The translations under genes and the position numbers were made by a program. A DNA stretch of 64,000 nucleotides. It comes from Brevibacillus sedimenti (GTDB taxonomy: Bacteria; Bacillota; Bacilli; Brevibacillales; Brevibacillaceae). The stretch is from the NCBI RefSeq assembly GCF_020923495.1, contig NZ_CP064048.1, positions 3,659,001-3,723,000 of the forward strand. The letters are read 5' to 3'. This document shows, piece by piece, positions 45,518-54,134 of the stretch (the stretch's first letter is position 1; every line of letters starts with the position of its first letter). Under the pieces are notes generated by a model. The model saw only the letters and a program-made list of their open reading frames with translations, was not told the origin of the DNA and did no database searches.

Positions 45518-47257
45518 GTGGCATTTGACGGAATCGTGACCCGTGCGGTCGTGCGGGAATTGCAAAAACTGGCGGGCGGACGGATCGCCAAAATCCATCA
45601 GCCCCATCACAGCGATATTGTCATGCAGATTCGGGCACAGGGGGAGACGGTGAAGCTGCTGCTTTCCGCCAACCCCACCTATCCCCGGCTGCATGTGACG
45701 ACTGAGGAGTTTACCAATCCGCAGGAAGCCCCGATGTTTTGCATGCTGCTGCGCAAGCACTGCGAAGGCGGCCTGATCGAGGCAATCGAACAGGTGGACA
45801 TGGAGCGGATCGTGCACATTGATATCCGCACCCGCGACGAACTGGGCGACACGGCGCGGCGGCGGATTGTCATGGAAATCATGGGCAAGCACAGCAACAT
45901 CATCCTGCTTGACCCATCCAGCAACACCATCCTGGACAGCGCCGTGCACGTGACCCCGGCGATCAGCCAATACCGGCAGGTTCTGCCCGGCCGTCCCTAC
46001 GTCTCCCCGCCCAGCCAGGAGAAGCGGGACCCGCTAGCCGTGACAGAACAGGCGTTCATCACGGCGATCAACTGGAATGGCGGTCGCTTGGACCGGCAGT
46101 TGGTGGACGCTTTCACCGGGATCAGTCCCTTGTTGGCCAAAGAGATTGTCCACCGAGCGGGCCTGCCGACGCGGGAAGCGATGTGGCACGCCTTTGCATC
46201 CGTGATGGAAGCGGGCAGACAGCACCGGTATGCGCCGATGATCGCGGAAAGCCGGGAGAAAACACAGTTTCACGTGGTGGAACTGACCCATCTGACGGAC
46301 GCCGCCACAACTTCCTTTTCCACTGCAAGCGAATGCCTGCAGGCGTATTACGCCGTCAAGGCACAGCGGGACACGGTCAAGCAAAAAGTGCACGACCTGA
46401 TCCGCTTCGTCACCAGCGAACGGAACAAAAACGAGAAGAAAATCGAAAAGCTGGAGCAGACCTTGGCCGAAGCGAAAGACGCGGAGATTTTCCGGCTGTA
46501 CGGTGAACTGATCACCGCCCACATGCACCAGCTCAAACGGGGCGATACCGTCCTGGAGGCGGTCAACTGGTACGACGAAGCGGGCAGCACCGTGACCATT
46601 CCGCTCGACCCGTTGAAGACGCCATCCGAAAATTTGCAGGCCTACTACAAGCGCTACAACAAGGCGAAAAACAGCCTGCAGATCGTGGAAGAACAAATCC
46701 GGCAGGCGCGCGAAGAGATCGTCTATCTGGACGGCCTGCTCGTCCAGTTGGAGCACGCCTCCCTGCAGGAAGCGGAAGAAATCCGTGAAGAACTGGCGGA
46801 ACAAGGGTATGTGCGCAGCCGGCAGAAACGGACAAACAAAAAGAAAAAGGACGTCCGTCCCGAACTGGACGCCTACACGTCGAGCGACGGCACGGAGATT
46901 CTCGTGGGCAAGAACAACAAGCAAAACGACTACCTTACCAACAAGCTGGCCGCGCCTTACGACACGTGGCTGCACACCAAGGATATCCCCGGTTCCCACG
47001 TCGTCATCCGCTCCCGCCAGGTCTCGGAACAAACCCTGCGGGAAGCGGCCGTCCTCGCCGCGTATTACAGCAAGGCGCAACACGGCAACCAGGTGCCGGT
47101 CGACTACACGCTGGTCAAATACGTAAAAAAGCCGAGCGGAGCCAAGCCCGGTTTCGTCATCTACGAACAGCAGCGGACGCTGTACGTCACTCCCGATGAA
47201 GCGCTGGTTCGCCGGCTGAAGGCGAACAACCGCACGGCGCATAGCGAGACTAGGTAG
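45518..47257 (+). CDS. rqcH: RqcH, NFACT-family ribosome quality-control protein
   Basis: 579 residues from GTG 45518 (GAGGTGA upstream). The NFACT-N domain (MAFDGIVTRAVVRELQKLAG; MFCMLLRKHCEGG) leads to helix-hairpin-helix and a long coiled coil (about 285-430), and the NFACT-R domain has SSDGTEILVGKNNKQNDYLT. Formerly called fibronectin-binding protein; RqcH binds stalled 50S-peptidyl-tRNA complexes and adds alanine tails. It is divergent from the yicC cluster, as in B. subtilis. Confidence 0.95.
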   Translation: MAFDGIVTRAVVRELQKLAGGRIAKIHQPHHSDIVMQIRAQGETVKLLLSANPTYPRLHVTTEEFTNPQEAPMFCMLLRKHCEGGLIEAIEQVDMERIVHIDIRTRDELGDTARRRIVMEIMGKHSNIILLDPSSNTILDSAVHVTPAISQYRQVLPGRPYVSPPSQEKRDPLAVTEQAFITAINWNGGRLDRQLVDAFTGISPLLAKEIVHRAGLPTREAMWHAFASVMEAGRQHRYAPMIAESREKTQFHVVELTHLTDAATTSFSTASECLQAYYAVKAQRDTVKQKVHDLIRFVTSERNKNEKKIEKLEQTLAEAKDAEIFRLYGELITAHMHQLKRGDTVLEAVNWYDEAGSTVTIPLDPLKTPSENLQAYYKRYNKAKNSLQIVEEQIRQAREEIVYLDGLLVQLEHASLQEAEEIREELAEQGYVRSRQKRTNKKKKDVRPELDAYTSSDGTEILVGKNNKQNDYLTNKLAAPYDTWLHTKDIPGSHVVIRSRQVSEQTLREAAVLAAYYSKAQHGNQVPVDYTLVKYVKKPSGAKPGFVIYEQQRTLYVTPDEALVRRLKANNRTAHSETR

Positions 47258-47291
47258 GTTCATACTAAGAGCATGAAAGGAGGGTTCGTGC

Positions 47292-47636
47292 TTGAACATC
47301 CTGCTCAAGCTCTTGGTAAACGGCATCATCGCAGTGCCGGGGCTGCTGTGGTCGGGAACGTCGCTTTCGTTTGCGCTGGTTACCAGCGCAGTCGTCAGCC
47401 TGGTGGCCTACGGGCTGGGCGATGCCTTCATTCTGCCACGGACCAACAATACGTTTGCCAGCACGGCAGATTTCGGGATGGTATTTGCCCTGTTCTGGCT
47501 GGCCGCGTCTGTGTTTGCGCAGCCTTTTCGCCTGTCCGGCCTGTTTTTGACGGCCTTTGCCATTTCCATTGCCGAATACTTTTATCATGACTATTTGCAG
47601 CGGCATGGGGTCCATCACACCAAGCACCCCGGCTGA
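47292..47636 (+). CDS. DUF2512 (YndM-like) membrane protein
   Basis: 114 residues from TTG 47292 with AAAGGAGGG 8 nt upstream. Four hydrophobic segments and the late ISIAEYFYHDYLQRHGV fit the DUF2512 family of spore-former membrane proteins. Function unknown. Confidence 0.82.
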   Translation: MNILLKLLVNGIIAVPGLLWSGTSLSFALVTSAVVSLVAYGLGDAFILPRTNNTFASTADFGMVFALFWLAASVFAQPFRLSGLFLTAFAISIAEYFYHDYLQRHGVHHTKHPG

Positions 47637-47668
47637 CACCCTACCATTACATGCAAAGGAGGATCGGG

Positions 47669-48082
47669 ATGGACGTCATCGGCATCATCCAGACAGATTT
47701 GAACGAGTTTAACGTTCTGTTTGTACCGGATCAAAACAGCGGCGAAAACAAGGAACAACAGGATCAGCGTAATCAGCGTGGCCAGGAGAGCCAATCCAGT
47801 CAGGACAACGATAACGACTCCCTGTTTCTCGATTTCCTGGGTGACCAGACTGCTGAACAGGATCAGCAGGGGCAATCCGGAAATCAGCAGAGCGGTCCGC
47901 AGGAAATGACCGTCCGGATCAAGGGCATTCCGGAGGGGCAAAAAGCAAACTTTTTGCAGATGTATCAGATTCTTCACGACGCCAAGCACACCCGTGATCT
48001 GGAACAGTCACTGACCATCGTCAGCCGGGGAGACCAACAGCAGAATCAGAAGGAGACAGGCATCTCCGGCGTACGGCACTGA
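47669..48082 (+). CDS. Gln/Asp/Asn-rich low-complexity protein, unknown
   Basis: 137 residues from ATG 47669 (AAAGGAGG upstream). Residues 1-20 (MDVIGIIQTDLNEFNVLFVP) and ~80-137 look ordered; the centre (about 22-78) is a polar stretch of Gln, Asn, Asp and Ser (QQDQRNQRGQESQSS type), likely disordered. No family is recognised. It lies 32 nt after the DUF2512 gene and ends at a strong terminator. Confidence 0.75.
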   Translation: MDVIGIIQTDLNEFNVLFVPDQNSGENKEQQDQRNQRGQESQSSQDNDNDSLFLDFLGDQTAEQDQQGQSGNQQSGPQEMTVRIKGIPEGQKANFLQMYQILHDAKHTRDLEQSLTIVSRGDQQQNQKETGISGVRH

Positions 48083-48113
48083 GTCCGATCGCCACAGGAC
48101 CGGCAGATCGCGC

Positions 48114-48148
48114 AAAAAAACCTGGAACGATAACGTCCCAGGTTTTTT
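48114..48148 (+). terminator. Terminator after the Gln/Asp-rich gene
   Basis: CCTGG..ACG and CGT.CCAGG pair (48121-48142), followed by six T. Confidence 0.88.
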
Positions 48149-48606
48149 CGTGGTCGAATCTTCTATGTCCAGCTTGTCTTTTTATTTTTAAAAAAAAACC
48201 CCCGCTCTGCCGTCCGGCCTCATGTTTCTGTAACCTGCTCTCACACAGGTGGGTGACCCGTCCGCGTTTCTGCCTTCCCATGCGTCCCAGGCCGGGAGGT
48301 GGGCCTGACATACGGCGCGAAGTTCTGTCTCCCTAGAAACACTCATAAGGTTAGAAACATTTATGGCCTCACGTACATCGCAGGATCTTTACACTTCTTA
48401 CTCTACCACAGATGGCTTCCGTTCTCAATGGATATTCTCTCACCTGCAGCATATTTTCCGCTAGACTTGGTTGCGCTGTTCACACGTTCTTGCGGTTGTG
48501 TAGCCGGGACCAAAAGATTTCTTGACAAGCTCCGGCTTCAACCGGATAGGAACGGGACAAACAGGCCATGCTACAAAAAAATTTACCCGTTTGGAGGCAA
48601 CCCGCA
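48149..48606. other. Intergenic region without a recognised gene
   Basis: About 460 bases. Short frames exist but none has an RBS and family-like sequence. The right end holds GGAGG, the RBS of the Gmad2 gene. Confidence 0.5.
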
Positions 48607-49014
48607 ATGAAAAAGAACGTGTTTTGTGCGTGGGTGATCGTCTGCTGGCTGGTATGCGTCTCAGCGCTGCCCCCGGCTGCCGGTGCCGCCGGCATTCCGC
48701 CAGCGTCAAAGAGCCAACAGGGGTACGGCAACGAAGCGTTCCGCAATGTCACGGTCAGCAAGACCGACACCAGCCAATACGTCGTCAAGGGACAAGCCCG
48801 CGTCCTGGAAGGCAATGTCCGCTACGTGGTCACGGACGGGGCTACCACCCTGATCAACAGTTTCGTCTCCGCCAGCCGCGGCGGCCTGTCATGGGGCTCG
48901 TATGAACTCAACCTGAACCTGCCCGGCAGCAAGCAGCCGCTTACCTTGATATTGTTTGAAGAAATTGCGCACACGGGTGCCCGTCGGCACGAACTGAAAA
49001 TTCCGCTTCCCTGA
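48607..49014 (+). CDS. Secreted Gmad2 (Ig-like) domain protein
   Basis: 135 residues from ATG 48607, with GGAGG 9 nt upstream. A signal peptide (MKKNVFCAWVIVCWLVCVSA, cleavage near GAAG) precedes a single Ig-like Gmad2 domain (FRNVTVSKTDTSQYVVKGQA; GGLSWGSYELNLNLP; LTLILFEE). Gmad2 is found in spore germination and related envelope proteins; here it stands alone without a GerM domain. Role unknown. Confidence 0.82.
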   Translation: MKKNVFCAWVIVCWLVCVSALPPAAGAAGIPPASKSQQGYGNEAFRNVTVSKTDTSQYVVKGQARVLEGNVRYVVTDGATTLINSFVSASRGGLSWGSYELNLNLPGSKQPLTLILFEEIAHTGARRHELKIPLP

Positions 49015-49018
49015 CGAA

Positions 49019-49043
49019 AAAAACACCGTGGCATCGGCGTTAT
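49019..49043 (-). terminator. Terminator of the enoyl-CoA hydratase gene
   Basis: On the minus strand ACGCCG and CGGTGT pair with one G-U and TTTTTTT follows. Confidence 0.65.
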
Positions 49044-49044
49044 T

Positions 49045-49815
49045 TCACATGCGCTTCCGTTTGGCCTGTACCAGCGATTCAAAGGCGGGATGCATGATCA
49101 ACTTGGGCTGCTGCTCTTTCTCCCAGGCCAGCGACTGCTCCAGATTCTTCTCCAGGCAAGCGGTCAAGCCCGCTTTGGTGACGGCCAGCGCATGACGCGG
49201 CAATCGGCGAAGGGCATTGATCAACTGCTGCGCCTCCTGTTCGATTTCAGCCGCATCCACGGCTTTGTAGATCAAGCCGATACGCTCCGCTTCGCTGCCG
49301 GAGATTTTTTCACCGAGCAGGGCCAAACGCTTGGCCTGAGCCATGCCAACCAGGCGCGGCAGCAGATAGGTGCCGCCGAAATCCGTGGTCAGGCCGATTT
49401 GGACAAACGGCTCTTGCAGCACCGCGTCCCGGGCTGCAATGACGAAGTCGGCGTGAAGCGCCAGATTGAGGCCCGCCCCTACGGCTGCTCCTTCGATCAG
49501 GGCGATTACCGGCTTGGGCATGTGATGCAGCTGCGTCAAAAACGCATTGATCACCGTCAGCGACTCGTCCGCCTGGGCGGGGTCACGCAGTGCTGCCAGT
49601 ATGCTCAAGTCGGCCCCCGAGCAGAAGTTGCCACCGGCGCCGCGCAGAAGCACCACTTCGACAGCCGGTTCAGCGGCAGCCCGGGCGATCGCCTCCTGTA
49701 GCAGTGAAAACATCTCCAGCGTCATCGCATTCAGTACCCGCGGCCGATTGAGCGTAATTGTCCAGATGCCCTCCCGCAGGTCAGTTAGGATCGGCATGTC
49801 TTGTCCGTGTTCCAT
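49045..49815 (-). CDS. Enoyl-CoA hydratase/isomerase family protein
   Basis: 256 residues of the crotonase fold. The oxyanion-hole segments LRGAGGNFCSGADLS and GAAVGAGLNLALHADF are present. At the usual catalytic region it reads IGLTTDFGGTYLLPRLVG, where an Asp in place of the hydratase Glu resembles PaaG-type isomerases. AAAGGAG precedes ATG 49815. It follows a CoA-transferase gene by 18 nt, suggesting a small acyl-CoA module. Confidence 0.9.
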   Translation of the reverse strand: MEHGQDMPILTDLREGIWTITLNRPRVLNAMTLEMFSLLQEAIARAAAEPAVEVVLLRGAGGNFCSGADLSILAALRDPAQADESLTVINAFLTQLHHMPKPVIALIEGAAVGAGLNLALHADFVIAARDAVLQEPFVQIGLTTDFGGTYLLPRLVGMAQAKRLALLGEKISGSEAERIGLIYKAVDAAEIEQEAQQLINALRRLPRHALAVTKAGLTACLEKNLEQSLAWEKEQQPKLIMHPAFESLVQAKRKRM

Positions 49816-49833
49816 CAGTGTCTGCTCCTTTCT

Positions 49834-50999
49834 TTACAGCATACACTGCGGGATGACGCCTTCCTGTTCCAAGCGGGTCAATTCGTCATCCGTCAGGTTC
49901 AGCTTGGTTTTCAGCACGTCACGGGTGTCTTCCCCGCAGCGCGGAGGAGGCGTCATGCCGTCCAGCGGGCGGGATCGTTCCACGCGCACCTGCAGCGTCT
50001 CTCCATCGGTTCCGTACGGCAGGGTAAAGGCGACTTCCCGGCTGGCGACATACGCGCTGCCGCTCCAGGTGTCCATCTCTTCCACCGCGGTCAGGCAGCA
50101 GTCCACTTCACTCCCCAGTTCGCTCCACTCTGCCTGCGTCCGTGATAAAAACAGGGCTTTCATTTCCTCGTAAACGTCCGGGTGGTCAGCGATCAACGCG
50201 CCGTGCAGGGTCTCCCAGTCTTCCCGTCCAACCGCCCGGCAGAAGTTGTGCCAGAACTTCTCCTCCAGCGCCGCCAGCGTGACGTACTTGCCATCCGCGC
50301 TCTCGTACACCTGGTATGCCAGCATGCCCTTCAGAAATTGGCCCATCGCTTTCGCCTGCCCGTCATGGGCGAGCAGGGCATGCAGTCCCATCCAGGAGGA
50401 GAGCACGTCCACTGCAGCGACGTCGAGGTAAGCGCCCTGCCCGTGTCGACATTGCCGAACCAGTGCTGCACAAATTTGCTCGGCTGCGTACAGGCCCACA
50501 GCGTAATCGGCGATTGGCACTTCCGGGGGACCGGCCTGCCTTCGCTGTCGCGAATCGCTGACAGCAGCCCGCTGATCGCCTGGTAGTTGAGGTCGTGGCC
50601 GCCCAACTGGTGCATGTCCCCCGTCTGGCCGTATCCGGTAACCGAGCAATACACCAGCGAAGGATGGACAGCAGACAGGCTGTCGTAGTCCAGACCGAGG
50701 TGGCGCATCACGCCCGGACGGAAGCTCTCCACCACCACGTCAGCACGGCTGGCCAGGTCGAACGCCAAGGCCCTGCCCGCTTCGGTATGCAAATTCAGCG
50801 CGACGCTCCGCTTGTTGCGATTGGAGCTTAAAAACAACGCACCCGTCTCTTTGACCCGCGGCCCCAGCGAGCGGCCGGGATCTCCCCCGGGATGGGCTTC
50901 CACCTTGATCACTTCTGCCCCCAGGTCGGCCAGCCTCATTGTGCAATACGGCCCGGGGAGATGGCGTGAAAAATCGACGACCGTGATCCCTGTCAACAT
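49834..50999 (-). pseudogene. Family III (CaiB/BaiF) CoA-transferase, one frameshift
   Basis: The start MLTGITVVDFSRHLPGPYCT at 50999 has AAAGGGG upstream. The first frame is clearly CaiB-like (DLGAEVIKVEAHPGGDPGR; LNLHTEAGRALAFDLASRAD) up to SEGRPV, then turns nonsensical. The -1 frame continues as the family expects (PPEVPIADYAVGLYAAEQIC) to the stop at 49834. The break falls at a C5 run (50525-50529 on the plus strand as G5), where one base seems missing. Repaired length would be about 388 residues, normal for the family. It would transfer CoA between an acyl-CoA and a carboxylic acid; substrate unknown. Confidence 0.88.
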
Positions 51000-51085
51000 G
51001 CGGTTGCCACCCCTTTCCACCCTTGTCCATGTTTTGGTATTTCGTGATGGGCGGGCCGCATTCCTTCATTGTCAGAAAAATGCCA

Positions 51086-51121
51086 ACACAAATACAGCCG
51101 TTCAAATATCGAACGGCTGTT
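51086..51121 (-). terminator. Hairpin after the DUF4870 gene
   Basis: ACAGCCGTTC and GAACGGCTGT form a 10-bp stem just past the stop; the T run on the minus strand is weak (TATTTGT). Confidence 0.6.
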
Positions 51122-51122
51122 G

Positions 51123-51476
51123 TCAGGTGATAAAGCGCAGTGTGAGCGGATAGCGATAGGGTATGCCGTCATTGGCTCTGATCGCCGCCATGATGACGAC
51201 CACCACCCAAAAGACGAACAGGGCGAACAAGAGCAGGACGCCAACAAACAGAAAAATCAGCAGCGTACTGATCGCCCCGTAGATCGTGACACTGATGCCA
51301 AAGTTGAGTGCCTCTTTCCCTTGGCTGTCGACAAACGCTCCCTCTTCCCGCTTGAGCAGCCAGACAATCAGCGGCCCCAGCACGTTCCCCAGCGGAATGA
51401 CAAATCCGGCAAAGGCAGAGAGATGCGCAGCGACCGCCCACATCCGCTCCTGTTTGCCGGGCCGTTCCTGATTCAT
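51123..51476 (-). CDS. DUF4870 membrane protein
   Basis: 117 residues from ATG 51476 (GGGGGTG upstream). A short polar N-terminus is followed by WAVAAHLSAFAGFVIPLGNV, then LGPLIVWLLKR, and two more hydrophobic segments (about 60-100), the Tic20-like DUF4870 layout. Function unknown. Confidence 0.88.
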   Translation of the reverse strand: MNQERPGKQERMWAVAAHLSAFAGFVIPLGNVLGPLIVWLLKREEGAFVDSQGKEALNFGISVTIYGAISTLLIFLFVGVLLLFALFVFWVVVVIMAAIRANDGIPYRYPLTLRFIT

Positions 51477-51542
51477 GCATAGCACCCCCTTGTTTGTTCC
51501 TTCACTTTCAAATGTACGGCAGACCTTCCGAAAACTTGCGGA

Positions 51543-51576
51543 GAGAAAAAAGCGCCTCTTAAGGAGGCGCTTTTTT
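51543..51576 (-). terminator. Terminator of the Cys/Lys/Tyr-rich gene
   Basis: AGCGCCTC and GAGGCGCT with six A and six T on the flanks, so it can act in both directions. Confidence 0.88.
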
Positions 51577-51581
51577 CGTGT

Positions 51582-51791
51582 TTAGTAGGGGCTGTCAGGG
51601 CTGTCATACCAGTGACGCATGGACGAGGAACCGTACGAGTCGCATCCTTTTCCGTAGCGCTCTTTCCGATAGTGATAGCAATCGTACTTGTAGACCGGTT
51701 TGTAGTAGCATTTTTTCTTGTAGTACTTCTTCTTACAGCATTTTTTGTAGTGGCATTTGTGCCCGTGAGACTTATGGCATCCGCAGCTCAT
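51582..51791 (-). CDS. Small Cys/Lys/Tyr/His-rich protein, spore-coat-like
   Basis: 69 residues starting MSCGCHKSHGHKCHYKKCC, with 9 Cys, many Lys, Tyr and His, and a tail DSYGSSSMRHWYDSPDSPY. GGGGTGAG lies just upstream. Such composition suits cross-linked or metal-binding spore coat proteins (CotC/CotG-like in flavour), but no specific family is recognised. Monocistronic, with a strong terminator. Confidence 0.78.
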   Translation of the reverse strand: MSCGCHKSHGHKCHYKKCCKKKYYKKKCYYKPVYKYDCYHYRKERYGKGCDSYGSSSMRHWYDSPDSPY

Positions 51792-51900
51792 GAGCTCACC
51801 CCCTCAGAGTTGGTACAGTTACATGCTATGTCATAGGGGTGGCATTGGCATGGTACACTTGTCTAAACTGTACAGAAATAAACGGATAACCATGCGGGCA

Positions 51901-52845
51901 TTACTGCGTGACAATCTTCCGCAGTTCGTTGATTCCGTGATGATCGGGGATTTCCTGAAACTCTTTTACCTTGGGCAAGGTTAACAGATGGGGCCGAGTC
52001 ATGTAACCCGGTTTGGAGATGTAGACCACGTCGCAGTTGGCAATCAGCTCAAACACGTCAGGGTGGTTGGCCTCGATTGTCCGCAGGTCCAGATGCGTGA
52101 TTCCGGCGTTGTACAAGTCGTCGATCATGCCTTCCGCTCCCCGGATGGTGGCGCAGATCAGGCCCACCTTGGTGTGGCGGGGGTACGCTTCCAGGGCGGG
52201 AATGACGATGGTCGGGTCGGGGATGAAATCCAGGCTGACCACCGGAGGCGCTTCCCGCGGGAGCGCCTGCTTTATTTTGAGGGTAACGCTGGGATGGGTG
52301 ACAATTGCCTTGTACTGCTGCAAAAAGCCGGCGTCCTCTTCCAGCCGCTCCCAAAACTCGTCAAACGTGCGACCTTCCACCATCGCGCTCGGCAGGTGAT
52401 ACTGCACCAGCCGCAGATACTCGGCCAGCTCCAGTTCCGTAAAGCGGAGAAACAGCACGGGGGACTGATTGATCTCCTGCATGACAGCGGACAAGACGCG
52501 CGTAAACTCGTCCATCGAATATCCCATTGCCTTTACCTTGTGCAGCGTTTCCTTGGCCAATAGCGCCAGGTGGGCGGGGTTGCGGGTCAACAGGGGGTCG
52601 TTTACCACGCTGCTGACGATCGTTCCCCGTCCCTGCCGGGAGTCGACCAATCCCTCCTGCTGCAAGCGCAGGTAGACACTGCGCACCGTGTTGTAGTTCA
52701 CCTTGAGATGGGCAGCCAATTGCCGTACAGTCGGAAGCTGTGATTGCGGCGGAAGTTCCCCGCTGCGGATGAAGGCGGCAATTTGCTGATACAGTTGTTC
52801 GTGGTACGAGATGTTGGAATCTTTTTGCAGAGACAGACGATGCAC
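51901..52845 (-). CDS. GntR-family transcriptional regulator with unassigned effector domain
   Basis: 314 residues from GTG 52845, preceded by GGGGGG. The N-terminal winged helix (YHEQLYQQIAAFIRSGELPP, QLPTVRQLAAHLKVNYNTVR, LVDSRQGRGTIV) is typical GntR. The ~200-residue C-terminal part looks like an alpha/beta ligand-binding region (KVGLICATIRGAEGMIDDLY; ANCDVVYISKPG) and is neither a clear aminotransferase (MocR) nor a UTRA domain. It is divergent from the YjzC-like gene, a possible target. Confidence 0.85.
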   Translation of the reverse strand: MHRLSLQKDSNISYHEQLYQQIAAFIRSGELPPQSQLPTVRQLAAHLKVNYNTVRSVYLRLQQEGLVDSRQGRGTIVSSVVNDPLLTRNPAHLALLAKETLHKVKAMGYSMDEFTRVLSAVMQEINQSPVLFLRFTELELAEYLRLVQYHLPSAMVEGRTFDEFWERLEEDAGFLQQYKAIVTHPSVTLKIKQALPREAPPVVSLDFIPDPTIVIPALEAYPRHTKVGLICATIRGAEGMIDDLYNAGITHLDLRTIEANHPDVFELIANCDVVYISKPGYMTRPHLLTLPKVKEFQEIPDHHGINELRKIVTQ

Positions 52846-52984
52846 GATACAACCCCCCGGATCTGTGGTGCTCCTATCGTAAATCAATTCTGAATCTATC
52901 GTCAATAGCGGCACAAGGGTTGAGCCAGTCCCTTGGGGAGATACTAAACGGGACACAACATGAGAAGAAAGCGGGGTGACCCAG

Positions 52985-53155
52985 ATGGGCGAGCGCAGCC
53001 GTTTTCGTGAAGGCGACAAGTCTCCGAAAAACGCGGTCTACATGGAAATCGGGGAAACCGGCGCCAGCGTGCAGAACCCGATGATCATCGAGCTGGGCAA
53101 AGGGGACAAGTTTCCCCCGACCCGCAACAAGAACCGCGTCTGGACGCAAAAGTAA
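52985..53155 (+). CDS. YjzC-like small protein
   Basis: 56 residues: MGERSRFREGDKSPKNAVYM, then EIGETGASVQNP and the ending KFPPTRNKNRVWTQK. It matches the YjzC family (conserved VYxEIGETG and NRVWT). GGGGTGA lies 5 nt upstream. Function unknown; it is divergent from the GntR gene and ends at a strong hairpin. Confidence 0.9.
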   Translation: MGERSRFREGDKSPKNAVYMEIGETGASVQNPMIIELGKGDKFPPTRNKNRVWTQK

Positions 53156-53170
53156 CCGCTATCCACGGAC

Positions 53171-53218
53171 AAAGGGAACATGCGGCTCCGCAATGGGCGG
53201 AGCCAGTCATTCCCTTTT
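53171..53218. terminator. Nested hairpin terminator after yjzC-like gene
   Basis: AAAGGGAA...TTCCCTTT encloses an inner GGCTCCGC/GCGGAGCC stem; TTTT follows on the plus strand. It lies between convergent genes and may serve both. Confidence 0.75.
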
Positions 53219-53260
53219 GCCCGGGCAAAAACCACCCCCGCGAGCAGGGACGGTCGCGTG

Positions 53261-53494
53261 TTACTCGTCTTCGTCCTCGGCGTCCTCTTCATCGCCTTTC
53301 AGGTAGATGATCGTAACCCCCAGGCTTTCCAGGAGCTGCAGCACTTCCCGGTTCAGCTCCTCGTCCCGCAGCAGCCCCAGGCTCTCCACCAGTTCCAGCT
53401 CTTCCAGATCGCCCGATTCGGCATCCTCAATCAATTCGATTACTTCCGTCATATCTCTTTCCTGCAGAATGGAGAGAATTTCCTCTTTGGTCAT
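53261..53494 (-). CDS. Acidic small protein, unknown
   Basis: 77 residues, MTKEEILSILQERDMTEVIE, mostly helical and acidic, ending in an Asp/Glu tail (KGDEEDAEDEDE). GAGGTG lies upstream. It is conserved-looking but I cannot name the family. Opposite to and close to the DUF309 gene. Confidence 0.72.
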   Translation of the reverse strand: MTKEEILSILQERDMTEVIELIEDAESGDLEELELVESLGLLRDEELNREVLQLLESLGVTIIYLKGDEEDAEDEDE

Positions 53495-53582
53495 CTTCTA
53501 ACCTGCACCTCGTTTTCTGCTTGCGTTTTCCTTTATAATAGTACATGGTTGAATCGGAAAACAAAAGAGCGAGGAGCTTGTC

Positions 53583-54119
53583 ATGTACCCGCACCCCTAT
53601 CTGGAATACCTGGTCCAGTTCCACGCCGAACGGGACTACTTCGAATGTCACGAAATTTTGGAAGAGTACTGGAAAAGTGAGGCCGGACAGCGCAGCCCCG
53701 TCTGGGTCGGGCTGATTCAGATCGCCGTCGGGCTGTACCACCACCGCAGAGGGAATCAGGCCGGCGCCGTCAAAATGATGAACAGCGCCCTGCGCATCCT
53801 GGAGCAGCAGCAGGAAGCAATCGGCCGTCTCGGTCTGGAACCCGCCACCCTGCTTCACCTTCTCCACGACGTCGTCACCGAGATGGAGGCGGGCGCTCCG
53901 TACCGCAGCATCTCACTGCCGATTGCTGATCCAAACTTGCGCCTGCGCGTGCAGCAGATGTGTGCGGAACGGGGATTGCCATGTGATCGGCCAAGCGACA
54001 TGGGCAACCGGTATCTGCTGCACAAGCACACCTTGCGCGACCGCAGCGCCGTCATCGCCGAGCGGGCCCGCCAGCTCTCGCTTCGGGACCGGCACAAACA
54101 AAACGGGCAATCGCGCTGA
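53583..54119 (+). CDS. DUF309 family protein
   Basis: 178 residues. The early segment FHAERDYFECHEILEEYWK and the following WVGLIQIAVGLYHHRRGN are the DUF309 signature, a helical fold with conserved His/Glu. Residues ~115-178 are an added basic tail. GAGGAG precedes the ATG. Function unknown. Confidence 0.92.
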   Translation: MYPHPYLEYLVQFHAERDYFECHEILEEYWKSEAGQRSPVWVGLIQIAVGLYHHRRGNQAGAVKMMNSALRILEQQQEAIGRLGLEPATLLHLLHDVVTEMEAGAPYRSISLPIADPNLRLRVQQMCAERGLPCDRPSDMGNRYLLHKHTLRDRSAVIAERARQLSLRDRHKQNGQSR

Positions 54120-54134
54120 ATCCCGCCGTCACAT

